Source: Candidatus Hydrogenedentota bacterium
Lineage (GTDB): Bacteria > Hydrogenedentota > Hydrogenedentia > Hydrogenedentales > SLHB01
Assembly (NCBI GenBank): GCA_016934125.1
Contig: JAFGTL010000526.1
Coordinates: 1 to 16,490, forward strand
Direction of reading: 5' to 3'
DNA: 16,490 bases
The translations under genes were made by a program, and so were the position numbers. A model generated the notes under the pieces. The model was not told where the DNA came from, searched no databases, and worked only from the letters and a program-made list of their open reading frames with translations. Below, one piece after another: positions 1-6,910 of this stretch (the stretch's first letter is position 1; every line of letters starts with the position of its first letter).

Positions 1-182
1 CTCCGTCCGCGGAACACGCCGAATTCGAGGTAGTCGCCGGGCACCTGTTCGGCCGTAATCAAGCGGGCCGCCTTCCAGATGATGGTGTTCTGCGCGATAT
101 GGGGCGGCAACACGAACCGGCCCGCTGCGCGCCGCACCGGCTCGAGCAGTCGCTTCAGCAGTTCCCGGGCGGATTGCCTCAT
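1..182 (-). CDS. TylF/macrocin-O-methyltransferase-like protein, N-terminal fragment (cut by window edge)
   Basis: Reading leftwards from an ATG at 182-180, the frame stays open to the window edge and gives 60 complete codons. The N-terminus is basic and amphipathic (starts MRQSARELLKRLLEPVRRAA). It is followed by QNTIIWKAARLI and then GDYLEFGVFRGR. The pattern G-x-Y-L-E-F-G-V-x-x-G is the SAM-binding motif I region of TylF/macrocin-type O-methyltransferases, which methylate sugar hydroxyls. The ATG overlaps the upstream gene's TGA (ATGA, 4 nt), so it is probably translationally coupled to it and belongs to the same operon. Only the start is visible, so catalytic residues and substrate cannot be judged. 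A different class I methyltransferase with a similar motif I is the main alternative. The frame is too short for a default ORF list but is well supported by the overlap and the motif. Confidence 0.7.
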   Translation of the reverse strand, partial: MRQSARELLKRLLEPVRRAAGRFVLPPHIAQNTIIWKAARLITAEQVPGDYLEFGVFRGR

Positions 183-829
183 TCGCCGTCTCCTCCGCTG
201 GCGGCGGGGCCCGCCGCCGCTTTCCGCGCGACGATGTGGAAACTCCACGCATCATCACGTGCCGGGTTGTGCTCGAGGATCTCCATGTCCTGTCCTTCGA
301 GGAACGGAATCAGCACCTCCCACGTCGGAATCCACTTGTGGGCCGCACCGATCAGCGGTGAGCCGCGCCGCCACAGCACCATGGACTCGTGGGGAAGGTA
401 GAGAAAAAGCACGCCGTCCGGCCGCAACTTCCGGATCCACAGACGCAACGCCTCCTGCCAATGCTCAAGGTGTTCGAGGCAGTGGGAGCTGAACACGTAG
501 TCGAGCGAGCCGTCTGCGAACGCACCGAGCCGGTAGGCGTTCTGATCGGGTTCGTCCTCGATGGGCACGGCGCCGGGGAGCGGCCATCGCCCGGCGCCGA
601 TGTCGATGCCCGTTCCCTGACAGAACCGTTGTGCCGTGGCCACGATGTCGTCCATCCGGTTGCCGGCGATCAGGGATTCGGGGAATAACTGCCCGCGATA
701 CGCGTAGTAGAAGGCCCCGTCCTTGCGCACCTTTCGAACCAGGATGGTGCGCATCCGGTAGCGCAGGGAATAGAGCACTTCTTCGGGATGTCGAAGCGCC
801 CTGCGGATTCTGTGGCCGATTCCGCCCAT
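179..829 (-). CDS. Class I SAM-dependent methyltransferase (Methyltransf_11-like), 216 aa
   Basis: A probable small-molecule or sugar methyltransferase in an envelope-glycan locus. Motif I is at about residues 73-80 (GTGIDIGAG). The next strand is short (LPGAVPIEDE, 84-93), as in methyltransferases of polysaccharide clusters where motif I is followed closely by 'PGAxxxD'. Motif II/III lies at 107-122 (GSLDYVFSSHCLEHLE), with the typical DxVxxxHxLEH pattern. The post-motif RKLRPDGVLFLYLPHE (133-148) is also typical. The C-terminus (about 204-216) is a low-complexity Ala/Gly tail. The start is the ATG at 829, preceded by GGTGAAGGATCAGG. The AAGGA Shine-Dalgarno overlaps the stop of the preceding gene, leaving a gap of 9 nt. 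It sits second in a three-methyltransferase operon. The substrate is unknown; sugar O- or N-methylation is inferred from context. Confidence 0.85.
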   Translation of the reverse strand: MGGIGHRIRRALRHPEEVLYSLRYRMRTILVRKVRKDGAFYYAYRGQLFPESLIAGNRMDDIVATAQRFCQGTGIDIGAGRWPLPGAVPIEDEPDQNAYRLGAFADGSLDYVFSSHCLEHLEHWQEALRLWIRKLRPDGVLFLYLPHESMVLWRRGSPLIGAAHKWIPTWEVLIPFLEGQDMEILEHNPARDDAWSFHIVARKAAAGPAASGGDGE

Positions 830-838
830 CCTGATCCT

Positions 839-1663
839 TCACCGGCTTCCGGGCCCGCCAGCCTTGACGCATCGGTGGAAGACCGCCGAGCTGAAGAGGG
901 CCGGCAGGGCGTGTGGAAGCCATCGAAGCACAACGGCCGGGAGCAGCGTGCCCCGGGCGAGGAGTGACGCGAGCCGCAGTACAGCGGCCATCAGTCTGCG
1001 ATCCGGGTGCCGCGAGCGCCAGTCCTTCGGGTAGTCGCGTTCGAGCAGAAGCGACAGGACATGCACCATCGGGCTCGGGCTGAAGCCCGCATAGCTCTGC
1101 TCCGGCGCGAACGCGCCTTCTGCCAGGAATGCACGAAACGAACGGGGCGTGAAATAGCGGATGTGGGCGTAGTCCCACGCGTGGGAATCCGGTTTGTGGC
1201 TTGCCCATACGGCGCCGCCGCCGAACAGGATTCGCAACCGCGTCATCAGCTCGAAGTGATTGGGCACGCTCAGAAACGCCACGCCCTCGGACTTGAGGAC
1301 GCGGCGGATCTCCTTCAGCAGGGCGAGCGGCTGAAACAGGTGCTCGAACACGTCCGTACACACGACGATGTCGAACGAGCCGTCCCGGAACGGCAAGGCC
1401 CGCCCGTCCAGATCGCCCTGACAGCACAGATAGCCGTTGCCGGAGGCGCGACGGAGGGCATGGGCCGAGATGTCCACGCCGACGAGGCGATTCGAGGCGG
1501 CCAGGTATTGAAGCTGCACGCCCGGGCCGCAGCCCACATCGAGGATGTCCTTCCCCGCCAGCGACGGCTCCAGGCAGAACTCAAGCCGGTTGGTGCGGTG
1601 CGCGTCGATATCGAGGCGGCGCTCCGCGTATTCCCCTTCGTAGTATGCGCGCGTTTCCGCCAT
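839..1663 (-). CDS. Class I SAM-dependent methyltransferase, 274 aa, first gene of the leftward operon
   Basis: This has a complete, canonical class I fold signature. Motif I is at 39-51 (DILDVGCGPGVQL), an acidic residue ends strand 2 (VGVDIS, 61-66), and motif IV is at 96-108 (GSFDIVVCTDVFEH). A Leu/Lys-rich helix and KSEGVAFLSVPN (124-135) follow. The region 160-195 (HAWDYAHIRYFTPRSFRAFL and following) is typical of methyltransferases in O-antigen and capsule clusters (UbiE/COQ5-like Methyltransf_11 or _23). The C-terminal 60 residues are hydrophobic and Arg-rich (about 205-263), possibly an amphipathic membrane-associating segment. The start is the ATG at 1663; a weak Shine-Dalgarno (CAGGGA) lies about 9 nt upstream. 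It is led by the minus-strand promoter at 1723-1751 and is divergent from the flippase operon, probably acting on the same glycan. The methyl acceptor is not predictable. Confidence 0.88.
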   Translation of the reverse strand: MAETRAYYEGEYAERRLDIDAHRTNRLEFCLEPSLAGKDILDVGCGPGVQLQYLAASNRLVGVDISAHALRRASGNGYLCCQGDLDGRALPFRDGSFDIVVCTDVFEHLFQPLALLKEIRRVLKSEGVAFLSVPNHFELMTRLRILFGGGAVWASHKPDSHAWDYAHIRYFTPRSFRAFLAEGAFAPEQSYAGFSPSPMVHVLSLLLERDYPKDWRSRHPDRRLMAAVLRLASLLARGTLLPAVVLRWLPHALPALFSSAVFHRCVKAGGPGSR

Positions 1664-1722
1664 TGACGGGATCCCTGCCTATCCAGACTCCGGGCCTCAT
1701 GCCCTGCCCGGTTGAGGGCCGT

Positions 1723-1751
1723 AGTCTATCGGACGGGGCAGGAGTGTTCAA
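1723..1751 (-). promoter_or_regulatory. Sigma70-like promoter for the leftward methyltransferase operon
   Basis: On the minus strand, TTGAAC (positions 1751-1746, 4 of 6 to TTGACA) is followed after exactly 17 nt by TAGACT (1728-1723, 4 of 6 to TATAAT, keeping T1, A2 and T6). Transcription would start near 1716, giving a leader of about 50 nt before the methyltransferase ATG at 1663. The element lies back to back with the plus-strand promoter, only 19 nt away. It was recognised by eye. Its strength is moderate and the assignment is inference. Confidence 0.45.
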
Positions 1752-1770
1752 CCGCGATGCCCGGGCCGTT

Positions 1771-1800
1771 TTGACAGGGCCGGCGTCGTGCAGATACGAT
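1771..1800 (+). promoter_or_regulatory. Sigma70-like promoter for the flippase/heptose operon
   Basis: A perfect -35 TTGACA (1771-1776) is followed after an 18 nt spacer by TACGAT (1795-1800, 4 of 6 to TATAAT with the key T1, A2 and T6). Transcription would begin near 1807, about 50 nt before the first possible start codon of the flippase region. It is the best -35 match seen in this intergenic region and faces the right way for the five-gene plus-strand operon. Assigned by eye. Confidence 0.55.
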
Positions 1801-1855
1801 GGCGCCGCTGCCCGCCGTTCTGCGGGCGCTTCGACATGGGAGGCGGAACCGGAAC

Positions 1856-1903
1856 ATGAGTGTTGCCCGCCCAGGGGCGATCGGGCGTCGCCGCGTTGAG
1901 TAG
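1856..1903 (+). CDS. Possible 15-codon leader ORF overlapping the flippase start
   Basis: The only ATG near the expected flippase start (1856-1858) is out of frame with the flippase. It opens a 15-residue peptide (MSVARPGAIGRRRVE) ending in TAG at 1901-1903. A purine-rich GGGAGG lies 12 nt upstream (1838-1843). Its stop overlaps an in-frame TTG of the flippase (1896-1898), forming TTGAGTAG, an arrangement that would allow coupled re-initiation. It may equally be chance, or reflect a sequencing indel at the flippase start. No homology can be claimed. Confidence 0.2.
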   Translation: MSVARPGAIGRRRVE

Positions 1904-3374
1904 CCGCAGTTCAGTCAGCCGCGAGATCGTGGCCTACGTCCCGGGCAGGCTCATTCCCGCGGTCATGGCCGTTATTGCGGTCCCTATCTACACCCATTTC
2001 TTCCCGCCCGAGGAATACGGCCGCTTCGATCTCACCAACCGGTTCGTGCTGTTCCTGGCCGCACTCAGCATGGTGTGGCTCGATCACGTCGTGCTTCGGT
2101 TCTATCCGGCTTACCGCCAGCGCAATACGCTCGGTTCATTCGTGTCCGGCGTCAGCGTGATCCGGCTCGGCGGGGCCGCGGCCGGCCTTGTCGTGCTTGC
2201 GGCCGTGTACGTGGCCGGGCCCGACGCCGTGTTCGCGTCCTTCCGCGATCTCTTCGGCCTGGCCGCCTGCGTGTTCCTGGCCCAGAACTTCTTCGAGCGC
2301 GGCCTCGCCATGCTTCGCGCCAAGCAGAAAGCCCTCGCCTTCTCCATCGCATCCTCGCTCCACGCACTGGGCAAAGTCGGACTCGGCCTGTTGCTCGCCG
2401 TCGGGCTCGGCCTGGGCGTGCCCGGGCTTCTGTACGCCGCAGCCGGTGTCCCATTCCTCTTATACCTTGTGTTCGTCCGCGGCCATTTCGGCGGCCTCGG
2501 CCTTCCCATCCGCGCGCCGGAGCGTCGGTTCATCGGCGAGGCGCTGTCTTACGGACTGCCGGTGGGTGTGACGCTGCTCCTCAACTTCTTCCTCTGCAAC
2601 GCGGATCGCTATCTTCTGAAGTACTTCTATTCCGATGCGGAAGTGGGCGTATTCTCCATCGGCAGTTTCTTCGCCGACCAGCCCATAATCCTGCTCAGTG
2701 CGACGCTCATGCTCGCTATCTTCCCCAACACCTCCCGCGAGTACGAGAGCGCCGGGCCCGGCGCCGCGAGCGCCCTCATCGGCTTCTTCACGCGCGTGTT
2801 CCTCCTGTTGTGTGTGCCGGCCGCGGCAGGGCTGGCCTGTCTTGCGCAGCCCATCCTGCAGACGTTCGCCGACGAGAAGTACCACGCGGCCTATCCCGTC
2901 GTGGCCTGGATCGCGTCTGCGACCCTGCTGCTCGGGCTGAGCCAATACGCCCAACTGGGCCTCCATCTCGCGAAACGCACCCTCTTCATGGTTTTCGTCA
3001 CCGTGGCGGCGATCGCGGTGAACCTGGCCTGCAACTGGCTCCTGATCCCCCGGTGCGGCTTCGTGGCCTGCGGGATTGCGCGCCTGATCTCAAACGCCGT
3101 CCTCCTTGCCGGGTTCGCGGCCGTATCGGAGCACTGCCTCCACTGGCAGTTCCCGATGGGCTCGCTGCTCCGAATCGCCGTGGCCGCCGGTGTCATGGCC
3201 CTGGCCATGCTTGGACTCCTGGCCGTGCTGCCCGACACGGCCGTCGCGCTGGCGGCCGTGGCTGTCATCGGTTCAGCGGCCTACGCTATAATGCTGTTCC
3301 TGGTGCGCGAGGTGCGGCCGCGGGAAGTCCGAAAACTGATCGCGTCGGTAACCGGTGGGGAGCAGCATGACTAG
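1860..3374 (+). CDS. Polysaccharide flippase, Wzx/RfbX-like (MOP superfamily), up to 504 aa
   Basis: An integral inner-membrane protein expected to flip lipid-linked glycan intermediates to the periplasmic side. From GTG 1860 it has about 12-14 hydrophobic segments. The first is GRLIPAVMAVIAVPIYTHFF, followed by the family's characteristic PPEEYGRFDL ('ppeeyG' after TM1). The remaining helices alternate with short Arg/Lys loops through to the C-terminus. The length of 490-504 aa is normal for Polysacc_synt/MurJ-type flippases. The start is uncertain: GTG at 1860 has only a weak GGAAC before it, and TTG at 1896 (492 aa) lacks a clear Shine-Dalgarno but would be coupled to the small ATG ORF at 1856. 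Residues before REIVAYV look non-conserved. It is the first gene of the operon, and its stop overlaps the next gene's ATG by 8 nt. The substrate is inferred to be the heptose-containing glycan built by its neighbours. Confidence 0.87.
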   Translation: MLPAQGRSGVAALSSRSSVSREIVAYVPGRLIPAVMAVIAVPIYTHFFPPEEYGRFDLTNRFVLFLAALSMVWLDHVVLRFYPAYRQRNTLGSFVSGVSVIRLGGAAAGLVVLAAVYVAGPDAVFASFRDLFGLAACVFLAQNFFERGLAMLRAKQKALAFSIASSLHALGKVGLGLLLAVGLGLGVPGLLYAAAGVPFLLYLVFVRGHFGGLGLPIRAPERRFIGEALSYGLPVGVTLLLNFFLCNADRYLLKYFYSDAEVGVFSIGSFFADQPIILLSATLMLAIFPNTSREYESAGPGAASALIGFFTRVFLLLCVPAAAGLACLAQPILQTFADEKYHAAYPVVAWIASATLLLGLSQYAQLGLHLAKRTLFMVFVTVAAIAVNLACNWLLIPRCGFVACGIARLISNAVLLAGFAAVSEHCLHWQFPMGSLLRIAVAAGVMALAMLGLLAVLPDTAVALAAVAVIGSAAYAIMLFLVREVRPREVRKLIASVTGGEQHD

Positions 3375-4563
3375 CCGTATTGTCATCATCCGCTTCGGCT
3401 GGATGCCCTTCATCGACGTCAACCTGAAGTACATGATCGATGCGCTGTGCGCCATGGGCATGGACGTCACGTATATCAAATCCCGCTCGCGCGCCCTCGG
3501 CATCGACGATGAGCCGCACCCGGTGGCCCGGTGCGACTACTTCCGGCTCCAGTGCCGCCGGCTCAAGGCGGTGCCTCTTCTGGGGCGTGTGGCCGGGCCG
3601 TTGACGTGGATCGAGTATGTGTTCCGCACCGTATGGAAGGGGCTGCGCACGTCGCCCGGGCTGGTTACCGCCTACGGGCTCGATTCGCTGCTGCCGGCCT
3701 GGATCGTAGCGCGGCTTAAGGGCGCAAAGCTCTTCTTCTACTCCGAGGAGCTCTATACCGATCGGCCCGGTGTGCCCATGAAGCCCTTCTGGAACTGGCT
3801 TGAACGCCGCCTGATCGGCAAGGCCGATCTTATCTGCACCTGCGAGCCGAACCGATCCCGCGTGTTGCAGGAGCGCTACGGGCTCGACGCGACGCCCATG
3901 AGCGTGCTCAACGTGCCCCCCCGGCAGGAGCCCCCGGCCCGGCGCGACAAGATCCGGAGGTATCTGAACGAGCATGGCCTGCCCGGCGCCGACGCGAAGG
4001 TCATCTACTACCACGGCTGGGTGTCGCCGGGCCGCTGTGCGGACAGGTTCGTCGAGGCGCTGCAATGGATCGAGCGCGATGCCATTCTCTTCCTCGTCGG
4101 CCCTATCGAGGACGACTTCAAGGGCCGGCTCCTCGAACAGGCCCGGGCGCAGGGCGTCGATGGCCGAGTCGTCATCCGCGGCATGGTGCCCACGGCCGAA
4201 CTGCTCGAGTATGCGGCGTCGGCCCATGTCGGGTTGCAGGTGCAGCGGAACGAGGGCCTGAACAACTACTACTGCGCGCCCAACAAGCTGTTTCAGTACA
4301 TGGCCATGGGCGTGCCCGTGATTGCCTCCAATTTCCCCGGGATGATTGACGTCGTCGAGGGCAATCAGGTGGGCGTCTGCGTCGATCCCGACGATTCGCG
4401 CCAGATCGCCGACGCGGCCAACCGGATCCTCGCCGACGACGAGCAGTGGCGCGCCATGTCGGCCAACGCCGTCCGCGCCGCACAGGAACGCTACTGCTAC
4501 GAAGTCGAGGGGAAGAAGCTGCTCGACGCGCTCTGCGAGATGGTGGGCCACGGCCATGACTAG
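3367..4563 (+). CDS. GT4-like glycosyltransferase (GT-B fold), 398 aa
   Basis: A predicted cytoplasmic retaining glycosyltransferase that would add a sugar, plausibly heptose, to a lipid-linked acceptor. The N-terminal Rossmann half begins TSRIVIIRFGWM (2-13). The C-terminal donor-binding half contains KVIYYHGWVSPGR (211-223), LFLVGPIED (241-249) and VVIRGMVPTAELLEYAASAHVGL (268-290). The GT4 signature is at about 304-322 (APNKLFQYMAMGVPVIAS), followed by FPGMIDVVEGNQVGVCVDPDD, where an E-x7-E-like donor site is expected; the first Glu is replaced by Gln/Asn-type residues in this relative. The start is the ATG at 3367, overlapping the flippase stop as ATGACTAG, with GGGGAG just upstream. A GTG at 3355 would add four residues. 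Donor and linkage cannot be read from sequence. Confidence 0.88.
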   Translation: MTSRIVIIRFGWMPFIDVNLKYMIDALCAMGMDVTYIKSRSRALGIDDEPHPVARCDYFRLQCRRLKAVPLLGRVAGPLTWIEYVFRTVWKGLRTSPGLVTAYGLDSLLPAWIVARLKGAKLFFYSEELYTDRPGVPMKPFWNWLERRLIGKADLICTCEPNRSRVLQERYGLDATPMSVLNVPPRQEPPARRDKIRRYLNEHGLPGADAKVIYYHGWVSPGRCADRFVEALQWIERDAILFLVGPIEDDFKGRLLEQARAQGVDGRVVIRGMVPTAELLEYAASAHVGLQVQRNEGLNNYYCAPNKLFQYMAMGVPVIASNFPGMIDVVEGNQVGVCVDPDDSRQIADAANRILADDEQWRAMSANAVRAAQERYCYEVEGKKLLDALCEMVGHGHD

Positions 4564-5269
4564 CACCGCCGCCATACTCGCCGGCGGCCTCGCCACGCGC
4601 CTGCGCGGCGTCGTGGACGACATGCCGAAGTGCCTCGTCGAAGTGAACGGCAGGCCGTTCCTCTCCTACATGATGGAGCAGCTTCGCGCGCACGCCGTGG
4701 CCCGCGTGGTGATGCTGATCGGCCATCGCGGCGATCAAGTCCGCGCCTTCCTCGGCGACGGCGTCCGCTTCGGCGTAGAAGTGGCCTACAGCGCGGAACC
4801 GGCACCCCTCGGGACGGCCGGGGCAGTGAAGTATGCGGAGGGATTCCTTCGGGACGGGCCATTTCTCCTGCTCAACGGCGATACCCTCGCCGATGTGGAT
4901 CTGTCGGCATTATGGGAGGCCCACTGCGCCGCCCCGGAGGCCTTGGCGACGATCGCCCTGTGCGAGATGGATGACATTTCCGATTACGGCAGTGTCGCGG
5001 TGGATCAGGGCGGGCGCGTCGCGGGATTCGAGGAGAAACGCGCCCAGAAACGCCCGGGACTCGTCAATGCCGGCGTATACTGCCTCTCGCCGGGCGTGTT
5101 CGCGCACATCCCGGCGGGCACCAAGGTATCGACGGAGACGGAGTTGCTGCCCGGCCTGCTCGCCGCGGGCCGGTGCGTCATGGGCTTCCGGTTCCGGGGC
5201 GGGTTCGTGGACATTGGGACGGGGGAACGCCTCGCATACGCCCAAGGCCATCCCCTTTTCAACCGGTAG
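4556..5269 (+). CDS. hddC: Sugar-phosphate nucleotidyltransferase, D-glycero-alpha-D-manno-heptose-1-P guanylyltransferase-like (HddC), 237 aa
   Basis: Predicted to transfer GMP from GTP to heptose-1-phosphate, the last step to GDP-D-glycero-alpha-D-manno-heptose. The nucleotidyltransferase signature AAILAGGLATRLR (5-17) is followed by the activation lysine in MPKCLVEVNGRPF (23-35). GTAGAVKYAE (87-96) and the metal-binding Asp in LLLNGDT (105-111) come next. The C-terminal GGFVDIGTGERLAYAQ (215-230) is the ending typical of the HddC/RmlA-like short enzymes. About 237 aa is the usual length for HddC and too short for bifunctional GlmU-type enzymes. The start is the ATG at 4556, overlapping the upstream stop in the same ATGACTAG arrangement as the previous junction. 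A longer in-frame extension back to 4346 lies within the glycosyltransferase and is a shadow. The guanylyl specificity comes from the HddA- and GmhB-like neighbours; sequence alone would also allow mannose-1-P or glucose-1-P. Confidence 0.82.
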   Translation: MTSTAAILAGGLATRLRGVVDDMPKCLVEVNGRPFLSYMMEQLRAHAVARVVMLIGHRGDQVRAFLGDGVRFGVEVAYSAEPAPLGTAGAVKYAEGFLRDGPFLLLNGDTLADVDLSALWEAHCAAPEALATIALCEMDDISDYGSVAVDQGGRVAGFEEKRAQKRPGLVNAGVYCLSPGVFAHIPAGTKVSTETELLPGLLAAGRCVMGFRFRGGFVDIGTGERLAYAQGHPLFNR

Positions 5270-5282
5270 GGAGGAGACTGTC

Positions 5283-6317
5283 GTGGCGCGGGACAAGGCC
5301 ATCTTCCGATGCAGGGCGCCGTTGCGGATCAGCTTCGGCGGCGGCGGAACCGATGTCGATCCCTATCGCGCCCAGTACGGCGGCTGCACGCTCAGCACCA
5401 CCATCGACAAGTATGCGTATGTGAGCTGCCGGCCCCGGCAGGATGAGATCATCGAGGTGCGTTCACTCGATTACGACATCGTCGCGAAGTATCGCACGGA
5501 CGACACGTTCGTAATGGACGGCGAACTCGATCTCGCCAAGGCCGTGATCGCCCGGCTCCGCCACCGGCGCTCCAAGAAGGGCTTCGATCTCTTCATGCAC
5601 AGCGACGCCCCCCCGGGCAGCGGGCTCGGCTCGTCGTCCACCATGGTGGTGGCCCTTGTCAGCCTGTTCAAGGACTATTTCAAGCGCCCGCTGACTTCGT
5701 ACGAGATCGCCGAGGCGGCCTACGAGATCGAGCGCATCGAACTCGGGCTCAAGGGCGGAATGCAGGATCAGTATGCGGCCACCTTCGGCGGCTTCAACTT
5801 CATCGAGTTCCACCCGGACAAGGTGATCGTCAATCCGTTGCGGTTGGAGCCCGAAACCGTCTACGAACTGCATTATTCGCTCGTGTTCTGCTATACGGGG
5901 CGCACGCGCCAGTCGGCGGGCATCATCGACGATCAAGTCAAACACATCGAGCACGGCGAGAAGGACGCCGTCGCGTCTACGCACGAACTGAAGGATCTCT
6001 GCATCCAGATGAAGAATGCCCTGCTCCAGAACCGGCTGACGCGGTTCGGCGAATTGCTGCACGAGTCGTGGCAGGCCAAGAAGCGCATCGCGGCCCGCAT
6101 CACCAACCCGGACATCGACGAGATGTACGAAGAGGCGCGCAAGCAGGGCGCGGTCGGCGGAAAACTGCTAGGGGCCGGCGGCGGCGGCTACCTGCTCCTG
6201 TTTGCGCCATTCGATCGGAAACACGTCATCATGGAACGGCTCGAAGCGGTGGGCGGGCAGGTGGTCGAGTTCAATTTCGACACCCAGGGCGCCGTCACCT
6301 GGCGAGCCTCCGAGTAG
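5283..6317 (+). CDS. hddA: GHMP-family sugar kinase, D-glycero-alpha-D-manno-heptose-7-phosphate 1-kinase-like (HddA), 344 aa
   Basis: Predicted to phosphorylate D-glycero-D-manno-heptose-7-phosphate at C1 using ATP, giving the alpha-1,7-bisphosphate. GHMP motifs are intact. Motif 1 is RAPLRISFGGGGTDVDPY (11-28), the form shared by HddA and FKP/fucokinase-type GHMP enzymes. Motif 2 is PPGSGLGSSSTMVVAL (110-125), the ATP phosphate loop. The catalytic-Asp helix is GLKGGMQDQYAATFGG (155-170). Motif 3 is GGKLLGAGGGGYLLLF (292-307). The length matches HddA (about 340 aa). The start is GTG 5283, not the longer frame, because GGAGGAG (5270-5276) sits 6 nt upstream and 13 nt separate it from the hddC stop. 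A fucose or galactose-type kinase is the alternative; the adjacent nucleotidyltransferase and GmhB-type phosphatase argue for heptose. Confidence 0.85.
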   Translation: MARDKAIFRCRAPLRISFGGGGTDVDPYRAQYGGCTLSTTIDKYAYVSCRPRQDEIIEVRSLDYDIVAKYRTDDTFVMDGELDLAKAVIARLRHRRSKKGFDLFMHSDAPPGSGLGSSSTMVVALVSLFKDYFKRPLTSYEIAEAAYEIERIELGLKGGMQDQYAATFGGFNFIEFHPDKVIVNPLRLEPETVYELHYSLVFCYTGRTRQSAGIIDDQVKHIEHGEKDAVASTHELKDLCIQMKNALLQNRLTRFGELLHESWQAKKRIAARITNPDIDEMYEEARKQGAVGGKLLGAGGGGYLLLFAPFDRKHVIMERLEAVGGQVVEFNFDTQGAVTWRASE

Positions 6318-6328
6318 GCGGCCGCGCG

Positions 6329-6910
6329 ATGACGCCCTTAGCGCTCACCGTGTTCCTCGATCGCGACGGCGTGATCAATCTCAAGAAGGACTACCTGCAC
6401 GAGATCGAGGAGTTCGAGTTCTTCGAGGGCGCGCCCGAGGCCATCAGACGCCTGAACGACGCCGGCGCGCTGGTGCTCGTCGTCACCAACCAGGCGGGCG
6501 TTGCGCGGGGGTATTACGCCGAATCGGCCGTGCACGCCCTCCACGATCATATTCAGCGGGAATTGGGCCGCTCCGGCGCCCACATCGACAGGTTCTACTA
6601 CTGCCCGCACCATCCGGAAGGCGTCGTGCCCGAATACCGGAAGCCGTGCGAATGCCGCAAGCCCCGGCCCGGCATGTTCCTCCGCGCCGTCGCCGATTTC
6701 GGCCTCGCCGCCGATCGGCGGTTCGTCATCGGGGATCGCTACCTCGATCTCATCGCCGGGGCCGCGGCCGGCTGCGCGACCGTGCTCGTGCGCACCGGCT
6801 ACGGGCAAGAGACAGCGGAGGACGACAGCGGCGCCTCCGTCGAACCGGACTACGTCGCGTCGAGTCTGGCGGATGCCGTGGACTGGGTGCTCGCGGCGGC
6901 CGGCGGGTAA
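6329..6910 (+). CDS. gmhB: D-glycero-D-manno-heptose-1,7-bisphosphate 7-phosphatase (GmhB-like HAD phosphatase), 193 aa
   Basis: Predicted to remove the 7-phosphate from heptose-1,7-bisphosphate, leaving the 1-phosphate for HddC. HAD motif I FLDRDGVIN (9-17) has the nucleophile D11 and acid/base D13. Motif II is VVTNQAGVARG (51-61). Motif III includes the CRKPRPGM lysine (109-116), and motif IV is FVIGDRYLDLIAG (132-144). A zinc-binding loop is visible as C92-P-H94 and C107-E-C109. These positions match, as remembered, the nucleophile and zinc ligands numbered in E. coli GmhB. Length and architecture are typical of the single-domain enzyme. The start is the ATG at 6329, 11 nt after the hddA stop, with only a weak AGGCGG upstream; the longer upstream frame overlaps hddA and is discarded. 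It is the last gene of the plus-strand operon. Histidinol-phosphate phosphatase is a related alternative, but no his genes are present. Confidence 0.9.
   Translation: MTPLALTVFLDRDGVINLKKDYLHEIEEFEFFEGAPEAIRRLNDAGALVLVVTNQAGVARGYYAESAVHALHDHIQRELGRSGAHIDRFYYCPHHPEGVVPEYRKPCECRKPRPGMFLRAVADFGLAADRRFVIGDRYLDLIAGAAAGCATVLVRTGYGQETAEDDSGASVEPDYVASSLADAVDWVLAAAGG

Noticed and set aside
465..1427. A 320-codon minus-strand frame overlapping both complete methyltransferases
   Set aside because: Arg/Pro/Gly-rich shadow in another frame of the same strand; the methyltransferase frames carry complete SAM-binding motifs.
2075..3370. A 431-codon plus-strand frame inside the flippase gene
   Set aside because: Extremely Arg/Pro-rich translation in the +1/+2 frame of a clear polytopic membrane protein; no motif.
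3286..4623. A 445-codon minus-strand frame antisense to the glycosyltransferase
   Set aside because: Compositionally biased (His/Arg/Val/Asp-rich), no motif, and entirely opposite a clear GT4 gene; typical of a high-GC shadow.
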